Assembly (NCBI GenBank): GCA_002013415.1
Contig: MAEX01000010.1
Coordinates: forward strand, 1 to 64,000
Direction of reading: 5' to 3'
Length of the DNA stretch: 64,000 nucleotides
From: Mycobacterium sp. D16Q14
GTDB lineage: Bacteria; Actinomycetota; Actinomycetes; Mycobacteriales; Mycobacteriaceae
The first letter of the stretch is position 1. The number at the start of each line of letters is the position of its first letter. Position numbers and translations under genes: made by a program. Below, piece by piece: positions 7,853-16,483 of this stretch. Below the pieces are notes generated by a model. The model saw only the letters and a program-made list of their open reading frames with translations. It was not told where the DNA came from and did no database searches.

Positions 7853-8504
7853 TTATCTGGTGATTGGCGGAGAGAGTAGGGCACGGACCTCGTCGTCGGA
7901 GATCTGGTGAAAGTCCTCGTAGGCGTCGCCTACCGCCTGGAATCGGGAGGGGCATGACGCGACCACGAAATCGTCCACAAGGGAACCGAATCGGTGGAAC
8001 GCCGGTTGGGGGGGCAACGGGAACCGCCGCCACCACTCGAGCGGGCGATGTTCGCTTGATCGCCCGCAATGCGACGCGCATCGTCGCACCGGTGGCAATG
8101 CCGTCGTCGACCAGAACAACCGTCTTGTCCTCGATGTCGATGCTGTGGTGTCTTAGGTACAGCTGTTCGCGTCGGGCCAGTTCGCGACGCTCACGGGCGG
8201 TTACATCCCTGAGCTGTTCGGGGCCGATTCCCATCGCGCGCACGATGTCCTCGTCGACGACCACCTCGCCGCCGCTGGCAATGGCCCCCATCGCGTACTC
8301 CTCATGTTCCGGAACGCCGAGCTTGCGTACGACTAGCACTTCTAGAGGAGCCCTCAGGGCTGTCGCGATCTCCCGCCCCACCGGAATTCCGCCACGTGGC
8401 AGCGCGAGCACCACGACGTCCTGCATCTTGTATGGCGCAAGGATGCTCGCCAGTACACGGCCGGCGTCCTGGTGATCACTGAACATCCGATCCGGGCGTG
8501 ACAT
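7853..8504 (-). pseudogene. Phosphoribosyltransferase, frameshifted at a 7-G tract
   Basis: PRTase type I domain: 'MFSDHQDAGRVLASIL', 'VVVLALPRGGIPVG', 'LEVLVVRKLGVPEHEEYAMGAIASGG', and the PRPP loop 'TVVLVDDGIATGATMR'. The frame then breaks at the run of seven G at 8008-8014. The expected C-terminus ('FGSLVDDFVVASCPSRFQAVGDAYEDF') continues one frame over to a stop at 7853. Deleting a single G restores one protein of about 216 residues. This could be decay, a slippery/phase-variable tract or a sequencing error. The start is probably ATG 8504 (ATG 8486 also possible), overlapping the end of the LysR gene. Confidence 0.75.
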
Positions 8505-9492
8505 GGGCGGGTTTTGGGCTCGTGCTCCGAGTGCCTCCATCTTCCAACGGTGATGTCGTGCTGACAACAGCCGTGCGCTGCACGGCTTCGAACAGCCGGT
8601 TGCGGACGGCCGACACCGAATGCGGGAGCCACACCGCCTGCACGGGAACCAGTGGGGGATCTGCGATCTCGATCACTCGCACCTTGCCGCGGTAGACAAC
8701 GCCCGGGTCCTCGGTGACGAACGCGCAATGATCGGGGTTCGCGAGCACCGCCGTGTACGGCGGGGTGCCCTGCACCGGATTGACCAGTAGTTGTGGCTCG
8801 AAACCGCTTCGGCGGCAATGTGAAACCAGCAGGTCCGTGTAGAAGGAGTGGCGGGGCGGGGCCCACACCACGATGGGATAGTCCGCGATCTCGATGATAT
8901 CGATCCGATCGCTGGCGGCGAGGGGGTGAGATTGCACGACCGCGATGCGCAGCGGCTGGTAGAGCACAGTGTCGGTGGCCAGGTCGGTGGGCATATCCAC
9001 CCCGCGGCGTAGCGCCAGGTCGAGCGAGCCATCGAGGAGGCCCTCGCGCATGGTTCCCGGGAAGACCTGTCGGACGGTGATCGACACCAGGGGGTCCGAG
9101 ATGACCGCAGGCTCGATGATCCGATAGACCTCCTCACTGGATATCGCAGGAGAGTGCCCGATGACAAAGGCCCGCTGCGGATTCGAGAAATTGCGTGTTG
9201 CGTTGGCCAGCACACGTATTCCGGCCAGGAGCGGCCTTGCTCCGGTGTACAGCTCGTGGCCGGCGTCGGTCAGTTGCAGACTGCGTTGCGCGCGTGAGAA
9301 CAGCTCGACGCCAAGGTCGCGCTCCAGTTGGCGTATCGCCGACGACAGCGCCTGCTGGGTGATAAACAATTCCGCCGCAGCGGCGGCCAGAGTCGGGGCC
9401 TCCGCGGCCACGACGAACTGAAACAATCGCCGGGAATCCAGCAAGTTGGCCAGCGAACTATCTGCGGCTGTCGCGCTCATCTGCAATGACAA
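8476..9492 (-). CDS. LysR-family transcriptional regulator
   Basis: 338 residues. The N-terminal winged HTH is unmistakable: 'LFQFVVAAEAPTLAAAAAELFITQQALSSAIRQLE' then 'LGVELFSRAQRSLQLTDAG'. The effector domain starts near residue 100 ('RAFVIGHSPAISSEEVY'). It diverges from an SDR gene (GTG 9630); the 137-bp AT-rich gap carries a T-N11-A box at 9499-9514, so the SDR is its likely target. Start ATG 9492, or ATG 9480 (residue 5). The C-terminal 25 residues are low-complexity and overlap the phosphoribosyltransferase start. Confidence 0.9.
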   Translation of the reverse strand: MSLQMSATAADSSLANLLDSRRLFQFVVAAEAPTLAAAAAELFITQQALSSAIRQLERDLGVELFSRAQRSLQLTDAGHELYTGARPLLAGIRVLANATRNFSNPQRAFVIGHSPAISSEEVYRIIEPAVISDPLVSITVRQVFPGTMREGLLDGSLDLALRRGVDMPTDLATDTVLYQPLRIAVVQSHPLAASDRIDIIEIADYPIVVWAPPRHSFYTDLLVSHCRRSGFEPQLLVNPVQGTPPYTAVLANPDHCAFVTEDPGVVYRGKVRVIEIADPPLVPVQAVWLPHSVSAVRNRLFEAVQRTAVVSTTSPLEDGGTRSTSPKPAHVTPGSDVQ

Positions 9493-9498
9493 CTCCTA

Positions 9499-9514
9499 CT
9501 TGTGCGTATACAAG
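9499..9514. promoter_or_regulatory. LysR-type T-N11-A box
   Basis: CTTGT-GCGTAT-ACAAG, 5-bp perfect arms, containing T-N11-A, the canonical LTTR recognition pattern. It lies 7 bp from the LysR start and about 115 bp upstream of the divergent SDR. A possible -10 TATGAT for the SDR is at 9548-9553. Confidence 0.65.
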
Positions 9515-9629
9515 AATAATATGGTTTTTCCTTGTGCTAGTTAAACCTATGATTTTGTAGGGAGATGTGGGTAGCCATGAGACCCACTCGCCATGACGGG
9601 TCCGCGCACGTGTAAAGGGAGATAATCGA

Positions 9630-10403
9630 GTGACAGATCATTCGCTAAATGGTAAGACAGTTCTCGTCACCGGTGGAGGCAAGAATCTGGGTGGGCTCAT
9701 CGCCCGGGATCTCGCCGCCAATGGCGCCGGTGCCGTCGCGATCCATTACAACAGCGCGTCGAGCAAGGACGCCGCCGATGAGACGGTGGCCGCGATCCAA
9801 GCGGGCGGAGCGAAGGCGGTGGCGTTCCAGGGTGACCTGACCACCGGAGACGCAGTAAGCAAACTATTCGCGGACACCGTCGAAGCGGTGGGGCGTCCCG
9901 ACATCGCAATCAACACGGTCGGCAAGGTCATCAAAAAGCCGTTCACCGAAATCACCGAGGAGGAGTACGACTCGGCGAGCGCGGTCAACGCCAAATCCGC
10001 ATTCCTGTTCCTCAAGGAGGCGGGTAAGCACGTTAACGATAACGGCAAGATCGTCACGCTGGTGACATCGCTGCTGGGTGCGTACACCCCGTTCTATGCG
10101 GCGTATGCCGGAACCAAGGCGCCCGTCGAACACTTCACCCGCGCTGCGTCGAAGGAGTTCGGGGAGCGTGGTATCTCGGTGACGGCCGTGGGTCCGGGCC
10201 CGATGGACACGCCGTTCTTCTACCCGGCAGAGGGTGAGGATGCCGTGGCGTATCACAAGACCGCCGCCGCACTCTCACCGTTCTCGAAGACCGGACTGAC
10301 CGATATCGAGGACGTTGCTCCGTTCATCCGCTTCCTCGTCAGTGATGGCTGGTGGATCACCGGGCAGACCATCCTGATCAACGGCGGCTACACCACGAAG
10401 TAG
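9630..10403 (+). CDS. SDR family oxidoreductase
   Basis: 257-residue short-chain dehydrogenase. Cofactor loop 'VTGGGKNLGGLIA' near residue 14, 'INTVGKV' at the NAG position, 'YAAYAGTKAPVEHFTRAASKE' with the Y-x3-K pair, and C-terminal 'DGWWITGQTILINGGYTTK'. The catalytic Ser lies in 'LVTSLLG'. GTG 9630 is preceded by GGGAG. It diverges from a LysR gene that probably controls it. Substrate unknown; the sequence resembles the reductases often placed next to LysR regulators. Confidence 0.88.
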   Translation: MTDHSLNGKTVLVTGGGKNLGGLIARDLAANGAGAVAIHYNSASSKDAADETVAAIQAGGAKAVAFQGDLTTGDAVSKLFADTVEAVGRPDIAINTVGKVIKKPFTEITEEEYDSASAVNAKSAFLFLKEAGKHVNDNGKIVTLVTSLLGAYTPFYAAYAGTKAPVEHFTRAASKEFGERGISVTAVGPGPMDTPFFYPAEGEDAVAYHKTAAALSPFSKTGLTDIEDVAPFIRFLVSDGWWITGQTILINGGYTTK

Positions 10404-10449
10404 TCACTGCTGCGATAGCGACCTCGTCCGGGACGTCGAGGTCGCGGGG

Positions 10450-10504
10450 ACTGGCCGCCGTCGCCTTGGCGAGTAAGACGCTCGCCAAGGCGACGGCGGC
10501 CAGT
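10450..10504. terminator. Very long perfect hairpin
   Basis: A 24-bp uninterrupted stem (10450-10473 with 10481-10504) around a 7-nt loop TAAGACG, followed by TCTGTTC. It lies between the SDR and the co-directional CoA-transferase gene. It would work as a terminator, but the stem is unusually long and perfect. Confidence 0.6.
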
Positions 10505-10566
10505 TCTGTTCATGCCGGTGGTTAGACGATGCCGGCGTTCAATTGGTTCGGGGTAGCGTCACTGCA

Positions 10567-11766
10567 ATGACGGGTGCTCTCGATGGGATCCGGGTGCTGG
10601 AACTGGGCACCCTGATCGCCGGGCCTTTCGCGGGGCGGTTACTCGGGGATATGGGCGCCGAGGTGCTCAAGATTGAGCCGCCCGGTGCACCGGATCCGCT
10701 ACGGACCTGGGGTCAGGCGGAGGTCGACGGGCACCACGTGTTCTGGACGGTGCACGCTCGCAACAAGAAGGCCATCACCCTGGATCTGCGCACCGAGGCC
10801 GGGCGCACACTGTTTCTCGATCTCGTCGAGAAGTCGGATGTGATCGTCGAGAACTTCCGGCCCGGGACCCTGGAGAAGTGGGGTCTGGGCTACAACGTCC
10901 TGGCGGAACGCAACAACGGCATCATCTTGGTCCGCGTCTCCGGTTATGGACAGACCGGTCCGGATGCGCACAAGGCCGGATACGCCTCGGTGGCCGAAGC
11001 CGCCAGCGGCCTGCGGCACCTCAACGGATTCCCCGGTGGCCCGCCGCCGCGGATGGCGCTCTCGATTGGTGACACTCTCGCCGGGATGTTCGCGGCCCAG
11101 GGCGCACTGGCAGCGCTCTATCGGCGGACCGTCACCGGTCGCGGACAGATCGTCGATGCGGCGCTGACCGAGAGTTGTTTGGCCGTGCAGGAATCCACGA
11201 TTCCCGACTACGACGTGGGTGGGGTGGTACGGGGCCCGTCAGGTACCCGGTTGGAAGGCATCGCGCCATCGAACATCTACCAGAGCGCCGATGGCAGTTG
11301 GGTGGTCATCGCCGCTAACCAGGACACCGTGTTCCGCAGATTGTGTGAGGCGATGGATCAACCGGAGCTGAGCACCGATGATCGATTTGTCAATCACGTT
11401 GCACGTGGCCGTAATCAGGATGAGCTCGACGCGATCATCGCCGGGTGGGCGGCACAACGCCTGCCCTCCGACATCATCGATGTGCTCAGCGCGGCCGGCG
11501 TGATCGCCGGACCCATCAATACCGTTGCCGATGTGGTGCAGGACCCGCAGCTCAAGGCGCGGGAGATGCTCGTCGAGCATTTCGACGAGCGCCTCGGCCG
11601 CTCGGTGCTGGGACCCGGAGTGGTTCCGGTGCTGTCCGAATCGCCGGGCGGCGTCCGGAATGCGGGCCCGGCCCGGCCCGGGCAACACAACGAGGACGTC
11701 TTCGTGGGGCTGCTGGGCAAGAGCGCCGCCGATATCGAGAAGCTGCGTGCCGAGGGGGTGCTATGA
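10567..11766 (+). CDS. CaiB/BaiF-type (class III) CoA-transferase
   Basis: 399 residues. N-terminal 'ALDGIRVLELGTLIAGPFAGRLLGDMGAEVLKIE' is diagnostic of the family, as is 'NKKAITLDLRTEAG' and 'VIVENFRPGTLEKWGLGY'. The catalytic Asp is in 'SIGDTLAGMFAAQGALAAL'. It moves CoA between carboxylic acids. ATG 10567 gives the conserved start. The stop overlaps the next gene's ATG (ATGA), so it forms an operon with the HMG-CoA-lyase-like gene; such a pair would activate a branched or hydroxylated dicarboxylate and then split its CoA ester (inference). Confidence 0.92.
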   Translation: MTGALDGIRVLELGTLIAGPFAGRLLGDMGAEVLKIEPPGAPDPLRTWGQAEVDGHHVFWTVHARNKKAITLDLRTEAGRTLFLDLVEKSDVIVENFRPGTLEKWGLGYNVLAERNNGIILVRVSGYGQTGPDAHKAGYASVAEAASGLRHLNGFPGGPPPRMALSIGDTLAGMFAAQGALAALYRRTVTGRGQIVDAALTESCLAVQESTIPDYDVGGVVRGPSGTRLEGIAPSNIYQSADGSWVVIAANQDTVFRRLCEAMDQPELSTDDRFVNHVARGRNQDELDAIIAGWAAQRLPSDIIDVLSAAGVIAGPINTVADVVQDPQLKAREMLVEHFDERLGRSVLGPGVVPVLSESPGGVRNAGPARPGQHNEDVFVGLLGKSAADIEKLRAEGVL

Positions 11767-12698
11767 GCACGATGAGCCGCTTGCGCGAGGAGCACGTGCC
11801 GCTGCCCGCCCACGTCACCATCCGCGAGGTGCTGCTGCGGGATGGACTTCAGCTCGAGACACCGATCTCGTTGGCGGACAAGCTGAAACTTCTCGACGCG
11901 ATCGTCGCGACAGGGGTGCGGGAGGTAGAGGCCACCGCGTTTGTGTCACCCTCCAAGATGCCGGCGCTGGCCGACGCCGCAGAACTGTCGGCGCAGCTGT
12001 ACAACTATCCGGATATCGAGTTCTCCGCACTCGTCGCCAGCCCGAACGGTGCCAAGCGTGCGCTTGCGGCCGGGCTCACCTCACTGGAGTACGTGGTCTC
12101 TGCGTCGGACGGACACAGTCGCGCCAACGTGGGCAGCACTAGTGCCGAGGCCACTGCGCGCATCGAGGAGATCGTGGCGCTCGCGCGTGATACGGGTGCC
12201 ACGGTGGAAGTCATCGTGGCCTGCTCATGGGACTGCCCCTTCGACGGCGCCACCCCCGAACATCGGGTTCTCGACATCGTGCGCAGGGCCCGGGAAGGGG
12301 GCGCGGATCGTTTCGCCCTGGCCGACACCATCGGCACCACCACCCCACGCCGCGTCACGAATCTCGTTGCGGCCGTTCGACCCATTGTCGACGGCGCACC
12401 GCTGGGCGCGCACTTCCACAACACCCGAGGATCGGGTTTGGCCAGCGCCTACGCCGCTGTGCAATCCGGGGTGACGCGGCTCGACTCTTCGATCGGTGGA
12501 CTCGGCGGCTGCCCGTTCGCGCCCGGCGCGACCGGCAATATCGCCACCGAGGATCTGGTGTATCTGCTGCGGGACAGCGATATTGACGTCGACGTTGATC
12601 TCGAGGCCGCGATCGAGGCAGCCCGACTGGTGCAATCGGTAGTCGGGCACGAGGTCCCGAGCGCTTTGCTGCGCGCGGGTGACCGATTGCTGACCTAG
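11763..12698 (+). CDS. HMG-CoA lyase-like aldolase
   Basis: 311 residues, DRE-TIM metallolyase fold. 'REVLLRDGLQLE' holds the catalytic Arg-Asp and a metal ligand, 'VEATAFVSPSKMP' the substrate strand, 'GAHFHNTRGSGLASA' the two metal-binding His, and 'GGLGGCPFAPGATGNIATEDLVYLL' the flexible Cys loop. It cleaves 3-hydroxy-3-methylglutaryl-CoA or a similar 3-hydroxyacyl-CoA to acetyl-CoA plus a keto acid. Its ATG is inside the stop of the CoA-transferase gene (4-bp overlap). Confidence 0.9.
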   Translation: MSTMSRLREEHVPLPAHVTIREVLLRDGLQLETPISLADKLKLLDAIVATGVREVEATAFVSPSKMPALADAAELSAQLYNYPDIEFSALVASPNGAKRALAAGLTSLEYVVSASDGHSRANVGSTSAEATARIEEIVALARDTGATVEVIVACSWDCPFDGATPEHRVLDIVRRAREGGADRFALADTIGTTTPRRVTNLVAAVRPIVDGAPLGAHFHNTRGSGLASAYAAVQSGVTRLDSSIGGLGGCPFAPGATGNIATEDLVYLLRDSDIDVDVDLEAAIEAARLVQSVVGHEVPSALLRAGDRLLT

Positions 12699-12985
12699 AC
12701 CGCCGACTTCAGCGGGTTGTGTTCGGCGTAGATCTGCTCGATGCGCGCCTCGTCGAGCCGGTTGCGTACCTGTTGCGATTCGTGGGTATCACGCACGACC
12801 TTGGCTAGCCCGAAGCAGCTGGTGACCAGGAAGAGCGTGCACACCGCCAGGAACGCACGGGGCCATGGCGATATCGGCAGGTACGCGACGCCACCCAGTG
12901 TCGAGGCGAATGCGACCGCGAAGGCGATGGCGGATTGGACGTAGTACGCGGTGGATGCGCGGACCGTGGGCTCCGATGTGCTCAT
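12695..12985 (-). CDS. YiaA/YiaB-type two-helix membrane protein
   Basis: 96 residues with two hydrophobic helices: 'YYVQSAIAFAVAFASTLGGVAYL' and 'AFLAVCTLFLVTSCFGLAK'. The second is followed by 'LAKVVRDTHE', the conserved end of the YiaAB domain. The C-terminus is polar. Function unknown. ATG 12985 fits the family length; longer readings upstream lack family features. The 3' end overlaps the convergent lyase gene by four bases. Confidence 0.75.
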   Translation of the reverse strand: MSTSEPTVRASTAYYVQSAIAFAVAFASTLGGVAYLPISPWPRAFLAVCTLFLVTSCFGLAKVVRDTHESQQVRNRLDEARIEQIYAEHNPLKSAV

Positions 12986-13166
12986 GCGACCACAGTGGCA
13001 GTCGCCGCCCGGTATGGCATGAGTAGAGCTACCCGATGTGCGGGCGCAAGTTTGCGTGTCGGTCGCCGGTAGCGATACGGGGGCTGGCCCCAGGAAATGA
13101 GGCCCCGGGCTGGTCTCGATCACTAACTTCCGCGCTTGCCCTTCTGCGGGTGCTGGTAGGGGTCTA

Positions 13167-13200
13167 GCTTGCTAACTGACTCTCGGGTCAGTTAGCAAGC
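13167..13200. promoter_or_regulatory. 14-bp-arm palindrome, probable TetR operator
   Basis: GCTTGCTAACTGAC (13167-13180) and its exact inverse GTCAGTTAGCAAGC (13187-13200) around TCTCGG. It sits just upstream of the AAGGAGG ribosome-binding site of the SRPBCC gene. Part of the arm, GTCAGTT, recurs in the promoter region of the TetR gene at 13767-14405, so that regulator probably binds both. Confidence 0.75.
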
Positions 13201-13222
13201 CGCGTCGAATTCAAGGAGGACC

Positions 13223-13777
13223 ATGTCCACTCCGGTGCTGATCGGGATCATCGTGGGAGTGCTGGCTATCGGGGGGCTGCTGGGAGCAGCAGTGCTTTTC
13301 GGTCTCGCCTCCGGTGACAGCGGACCCCGTCGTTTTGGGGTGACCATGCCGGACACCGACTTTTTCGACAAGACGGCATCATTTGCGGTCACCGCGCAGA
13401 TCAGCGTGCCGGGGCCCGTCGAGCGCGTGTGGACCCAGGTCTCGGAGGGCGGCTATCTGGAGTCGATTCCTTTTGTGTCCGGCCCGGTGAGATCGGGTGA
13501 CCACGTGGTGACCCGCACGCCGCTGTTCGCGATCACTGAGAAGGTGGTCCACAGCGAGGAGGGCCTCAAGCTGGTCGCGATCGGCACGGGTATTTCAGTT
13601 CCACTGGTGCTCAAGTCGTTCGGCGAACGCTGGGAGCTGGCCGCTGAGGGCAACAAGGTGCTGGTGCGCTGGACGGTGGCGGTCACCCCGAAGTGGGTCG
13701 GTTGGTTCCCGTTGCGCTGGACGGCGTTCGCGGTGCGCCCGTTCCTGCGCACGTTGTTGTTCCTGGCTATCCGTTAG
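13223..13777 (+). CDS. Membrane-anchored SRPBCC family protein
   Basis: 184 residues. One N-terminal membrane segment ('VLIGIIVGVLAIGGLLGAAVLFGL') precedes an SRPBCC/START-like domain beginning 'FAVTAQISVPGPVERVWTQVSEGGYLESIPFVSGP' and running to 'RWTVAVTPKWVGWFPL'. A lipid- or aromatic-binding role at the membrane is likely but unproven. Strong AAGGAGG precedes ATG 13223. It is preceded by a large palindrome and followed, tail to tail with an 11-bp overlap, by a TetR gene, a typical regulator-target pairing. Confidence 0.8.
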   Translation: MSTPVLIGIIVGVLAIGGLLGAAVLFGLASGDSGPRRFGVTMPDTDFFDKTASFAVTAQISVPGPVERVWTQVSEGGYLESIPFVSGPVRSGDHVVTRTPLFAITEKVVHSEEGLKLVAIGTGISVPLVLKSFGERWELAAEGNKVLVRWTVAVTPKWVGWFPLRWTAFAVRPFLRTLLFLAIR

Positions 13778-14405
13778 CCGCCGCACGCGCCAGCGGGACA
13801 TCTCCGAGAACAATCCCGCTGAACATCGTGGCGATCGTGTCGGCGACTTCGGTCATCGTTGTTGCGGGATCAGCGGATTCGGCGATGATGCTGTTGGCCG
13901 TGACGAACATAGTCATGAGCATCCGGGCCGCCATGTGGGTGTGCACATCGGCTTTCAGCTCGCCACGGGCAGCGAGGGTTTCCATGAGGGTGACCAAGGG
14001 CGGTAGCACGATGGTCTCGTCGATGTGGCGGTATGTCTCCTCGCCGAGGACCATCGGTGCCTGACGCATGAGCTCCCGGTAGGTCGTGTCGTTGAGTGAC
14101 CGCGACAAATAGACCCATGCGGAGGTGGCGGCGACCTGCGGGCCGCTCGGGCCCGGCTTGTCCAGACGGCGGATGGCGGTGGTGACGGTGTCGGCGGTCT
14201 CGGTCAGGCATTCGGTGAGCAGCGCGGTGAACATCGCTTGCTTATCGGAGAAGTGGTAGTAGAACGTGCCCTTGCTGACCTCGATGCTGCTGACGATGTC
14301 GTCGACGGTCACGCTGTTGTAGCCCGTGGTTGTGAAATGCCGACGTGCGGAATCCAGAAGATCGGAACGAGTCTGTTCTGCGTACATCTGCCGCCGAGTA
14401 GCCAT
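13767..14405 (-). CDS. TetR-family transcriptional regulator
   Basis: 212 residues. HTH region 'TRSDLLDSARRHFTTTGYNSVTVDDIVSSIEVSKGTFYYHFSDKQAMF' is canonical. The C-terminal ligand domain contains 'MLMTMFVTANSIIAES'. It lies tail to tail with the SRPBCC gene. Its own upstream region (14410-14455) carries GTCAGTT-type half-sites similar to the 13167-13200 palindrome, suggesting it represses itself and that gene. Ligand unknown. Confidence 0.9.
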   Translation of the reverse strand: MATRRQMYAEQTRSDLLDSARRHFTTTGYNSVTVDDIVSSIEVSKGTFYYHFSDKQAMFTALLTECLTETADTVTTAIRRLDKPGPSGPQVAATSAWVYLSRSLNDTTYRELMRQAPMVLGEETYRHIDETIVLPPLVTLMETLAARGELKADVHTHMAARMLMTMFVTANSIIAESADPATTMTEVADTIATMFSGIVLGDVPLARAAANG

Positions 14406-14455
14406 GCGAATAGTCTAGTCAGATCCCGACTCGTGGTCAGTTTCTGAACTAAGAC

Positions 14456-15070
14456 TCACCACACCATGCGCGCGAGATATGTCTGTGCATAGCGGCGCAC
14501 CGCCACGGTATCGGTGATATCGAGAACACCCGCGCGATTCGTAAGCAACGAACCCACAAGGCGCACAAGGATTTCCGATACCGCCAGCACGGCCTCGTCG
14601 GGCATGGTGACGCCGCTGTGCCGAAGAGAGGTCGCCACCAGCGCACTGGCGCGCACGATGGCCTTATCGCCAGAGGGGGTGTTCAGTCCGATCACCAGCT
14701 CGGGCTCGTTCTCGATGATGGTGCCCGCCAAGCGGTTTTCGGTGATGAGCCGCATGGCCAATGTGAAGCACTCGACAATGGCACCTTGCGCATCCTGGCC
14801 ATGGGCGACGATGGCGAGCTGGCCGAAGATGAGCAGGCACTCGGCTTCGATGAGGTGCTCGAACAGCGCTTCCTTGGTGGGGAAGCGGCGGTAGAGGGTG
14901 CGTCGGCTTACCCCGGCACGTCGCGCGATGGCGTCCATGTTGGCACGGCGCATGCCGTGTCGCTCGAACTCGGTGCGCGCAGCATCGAGCACGGCATCGG
15001 CGGGTGGGGCGATGGTCACCCCTTGAGTATTCGCCTCTTCGCGCACGCTGCTCATCGGTGTGTGGGTCAT
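14456..15070 (-). CDS. TetR-family transcriptional regulator
   Basis: 204 residues. HTH 'VLDAARTEFERHGMRRANMDAIARRAGVSRRTLYRRFPTKEALF' near residues 27-70, C-terminal domain typical of TetR_C groups with 'ILVRLVGSLLTNRAG'. Its ATG overlaps the stop of the upstream MpaB-family gene (ATGA), so it is the second gene of a two-gene operon and probably autoregulates that operon. Confidence 0.9.
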   Translation of the reverse strand: MTHTPMSSVREEANTQGVTIAPPADAVLDAARTEFERHGMRRANMDAIARRAGVSRRTLYRRFPTKEALFEHLIEAECLLIFGQLAIVAHGQDAQGAIVECFTLAMRLITENRLAGTIIENEPELVIGLNTPSGDKAIVRASALVATSLRHSGVTMPDEAVLAVSEILVRLVGSLLTNRAGVLDITDTVAVRRYAQTYLARMVW

Positions 15071-16023
15071 GCCGCCCGGTTGTACAGCGGACGGGGGTCG
15101 ACTCCTTCACGCTTCCAGCCCTCGGAAGCCCACGGCAGGTAGAGCGCACGCACCGGCAGCCTGTTGAACACCGGGTTCAGCGTGCGCATGACCTTGGCGA
15201 AGCGCTGAAAATTGCGTTCCTTCTTGTCGTTCCACTCCAGTCGGCAGACCGCCTTCATCTGCGGTGGGAGTGTTCCGACGATGACGGTCCGGATGAAGGC
15301 GTTCAAGGGCGCCGATAACACCCGCCATAGGGGCTTGGGAATCTGCTTGGGCCCGGGCACACCCTGACGGATGTACCCCGTTGCGTACAGGATCGTCTTC
15401 GTCGGCACGAACCGGTCGAACATCCCCTCCATGTACGTGACGAACTCGTCGTAGGTCTGCGGCTGATTGCGGGCGCTGACGCCGTACAGGCTGTACCAGA
15501 CCTTGCTCTCCTCGAAGATTCGCACCTTCTCCGCGTAGGACAGACGCCGGATGAACGTGTCGGTGATGTACAGCACCTGATCGACGAACGTCGCGTGAGC
15601 CCAGTAGAAGAGCTCCGGATTGAGCGCGTGGTACCGCGACCCGTCACTGATGGTTCCGGTGATCGGCTTATGAAAATCGCGCACCATTCGGCCCCACTTC
15701 TGCGGGTCTGCCGAATAGATGGTCTTCATGATGGGCGGGCCGGAGCGGCGTGCCCGGCCGAAGGTGTCGGTGAAGATCACCGAGTGGTCCTCGACCGCCT
15801 TGCCCAGCTGCTCGATGCAGTTCTCGGTGCCTGCGAGTCGCTGAAAGCCCAGCACGCCGCGGATATCGCCGTAGAACTTCCACACCAGGGAATCGGCACC
15901 CAGTCGCGGTGCTTGCGCGGAGTCGCCGCCGGCGTCATCCACCGGCATAGGAATTGCTTCCCGGAGCCCTTCGTCCAGGGTGACGGGGCGAGTGATGGCG
16001 CTCTGATCGACCATGAGCACCAC
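15067..16023 (-). CDS. Oxygenase MpaB family (DUF2236) protein
   Basis: 318 residues matching DUF2236: 'SLVWKFYGDIRGVLGFQRLA', 'VFTDTFGRARRSGPPIMKTIYS', 'VRDFHKPITGTISDGSRYHALNPE', 'WAHATFVDQVLYITDTF' and 'DEFVTYMEGMFDRFVPTKT'. The family includes rubber oxygenase Lcp and MpaB, and members bind haem through conserved His residues; 'FHKPI' and 'WAHATF' are the candidate ligands. Substrate unknown, probably lipophilic. Start ATG 16023 or 16014. Operon with the downstream TetR gene. Confidence 0.85.
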   Translation of the reverse strand: MVLMVDQSAITRPVTLDEGLREAIPMPVDDAGGDSAQAPRLGADSLVWKFYGDIRGVLGFQRLAGTENCIEQLGKAVEDHSVIFTDTFGRARRSGPPIMKTIYSADPQKWGRMVRDFHKPITGTISDGSRYHALNPELFYWAHATFVDQVLYITDTFIRRLSYAEKVRIFEESKVWYSLYGVSARNQPQTYDEFVTYMEGMFDRFVPTKTILYATGYIRQGVPGPKQIPKPLWRVLSAPLNAFIRTVIVGTLPPQMKAVCRLEWNDKKERNFQRFAKVMRTLNPVFNRLPVRALYLPWASEGWKREGVDPRPLYNRAA

Positions 16024-16066
16024 GCTAGCTCAATGGCACAAAACTGCGCAAGTGTGCCAAGGGTGA

Positions 16067-16483
16067 TTAGTCGGTGAAGTCGATACGTACCGATACGGGG
16101 GTGGTTTCCAGTGCCTTGACCACCCGCGCACCGACGGCCCCGAACTTGCGGCCCCGCGCGACGACGTCATCATCGGGCCGGAACTGGGCGGTGCCGGTGC
16201 GCCACCTGTTTCCCTGCTTCAGGCGGACATTCGGGTTCGCAGCAATGTTGCTGCCCCAGCCCGAGCGGGTGCCGTGCTGGCTGATCACCCACGCGCCGGT
16301 CGCGTCGAACTGGACCGAGACCGGGACCCGCCGCAGCTGGCCGGTCTTGCGGCCGGTGCTCTCCAGCTCCGAGGCGAGCGCCGTGTGCAGGCCGAGCTTC
16401 GTCAATGCCGCGACGGCTGGATTGAGCAGGTAGCGCCCCATCGCCCGCTCCCTGCGGAACTTGCGCAGTGTCTTGTCCGTCAT
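16067..16483 (-). CDS. Ddn-like nitroreductase/quinone reductase (F420-dependent type)
   Basis: 138 residues. 'ELESTGRKTGQLRRVPVSVQFD' and 'VISQHGTRSGWGSNIAANPNVRLKQGNRW' match the deazaflavin-dependent nitroreductase family (split beta-barrel) that uses reduced F420 in mycobacteria. Terminates in 'VSVRIDFTD'. ATG 16483 follows a GGAGAAGGAG sequence and overlaps the stop of the upstream Old-Yellow-Enzyme gene by four bases, so the two are co-translated. It probably reduces quinones or nitro compounds. Confidence 0.88.
   Translation of the reverse strand: MTDKTLRKFRRERAMGRYLLNPAVAALTKLGLHTALASELESTGRKTGQLRRVPVSVQFDATGAWVISQHGTRSGWGSNIAANPNVRLKQGNRWRTGTAQFRPDDDVVARGRKFGAVGARVVKALETTPVSVRIDFTD

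Noticed and set aside
11445..11762. N-terminal extension of the HMG-CoA-lyase-like gene
   Set aside because: Overlaps the CoA-transferase C-terminus; the lyase family starts at ATG 11763.
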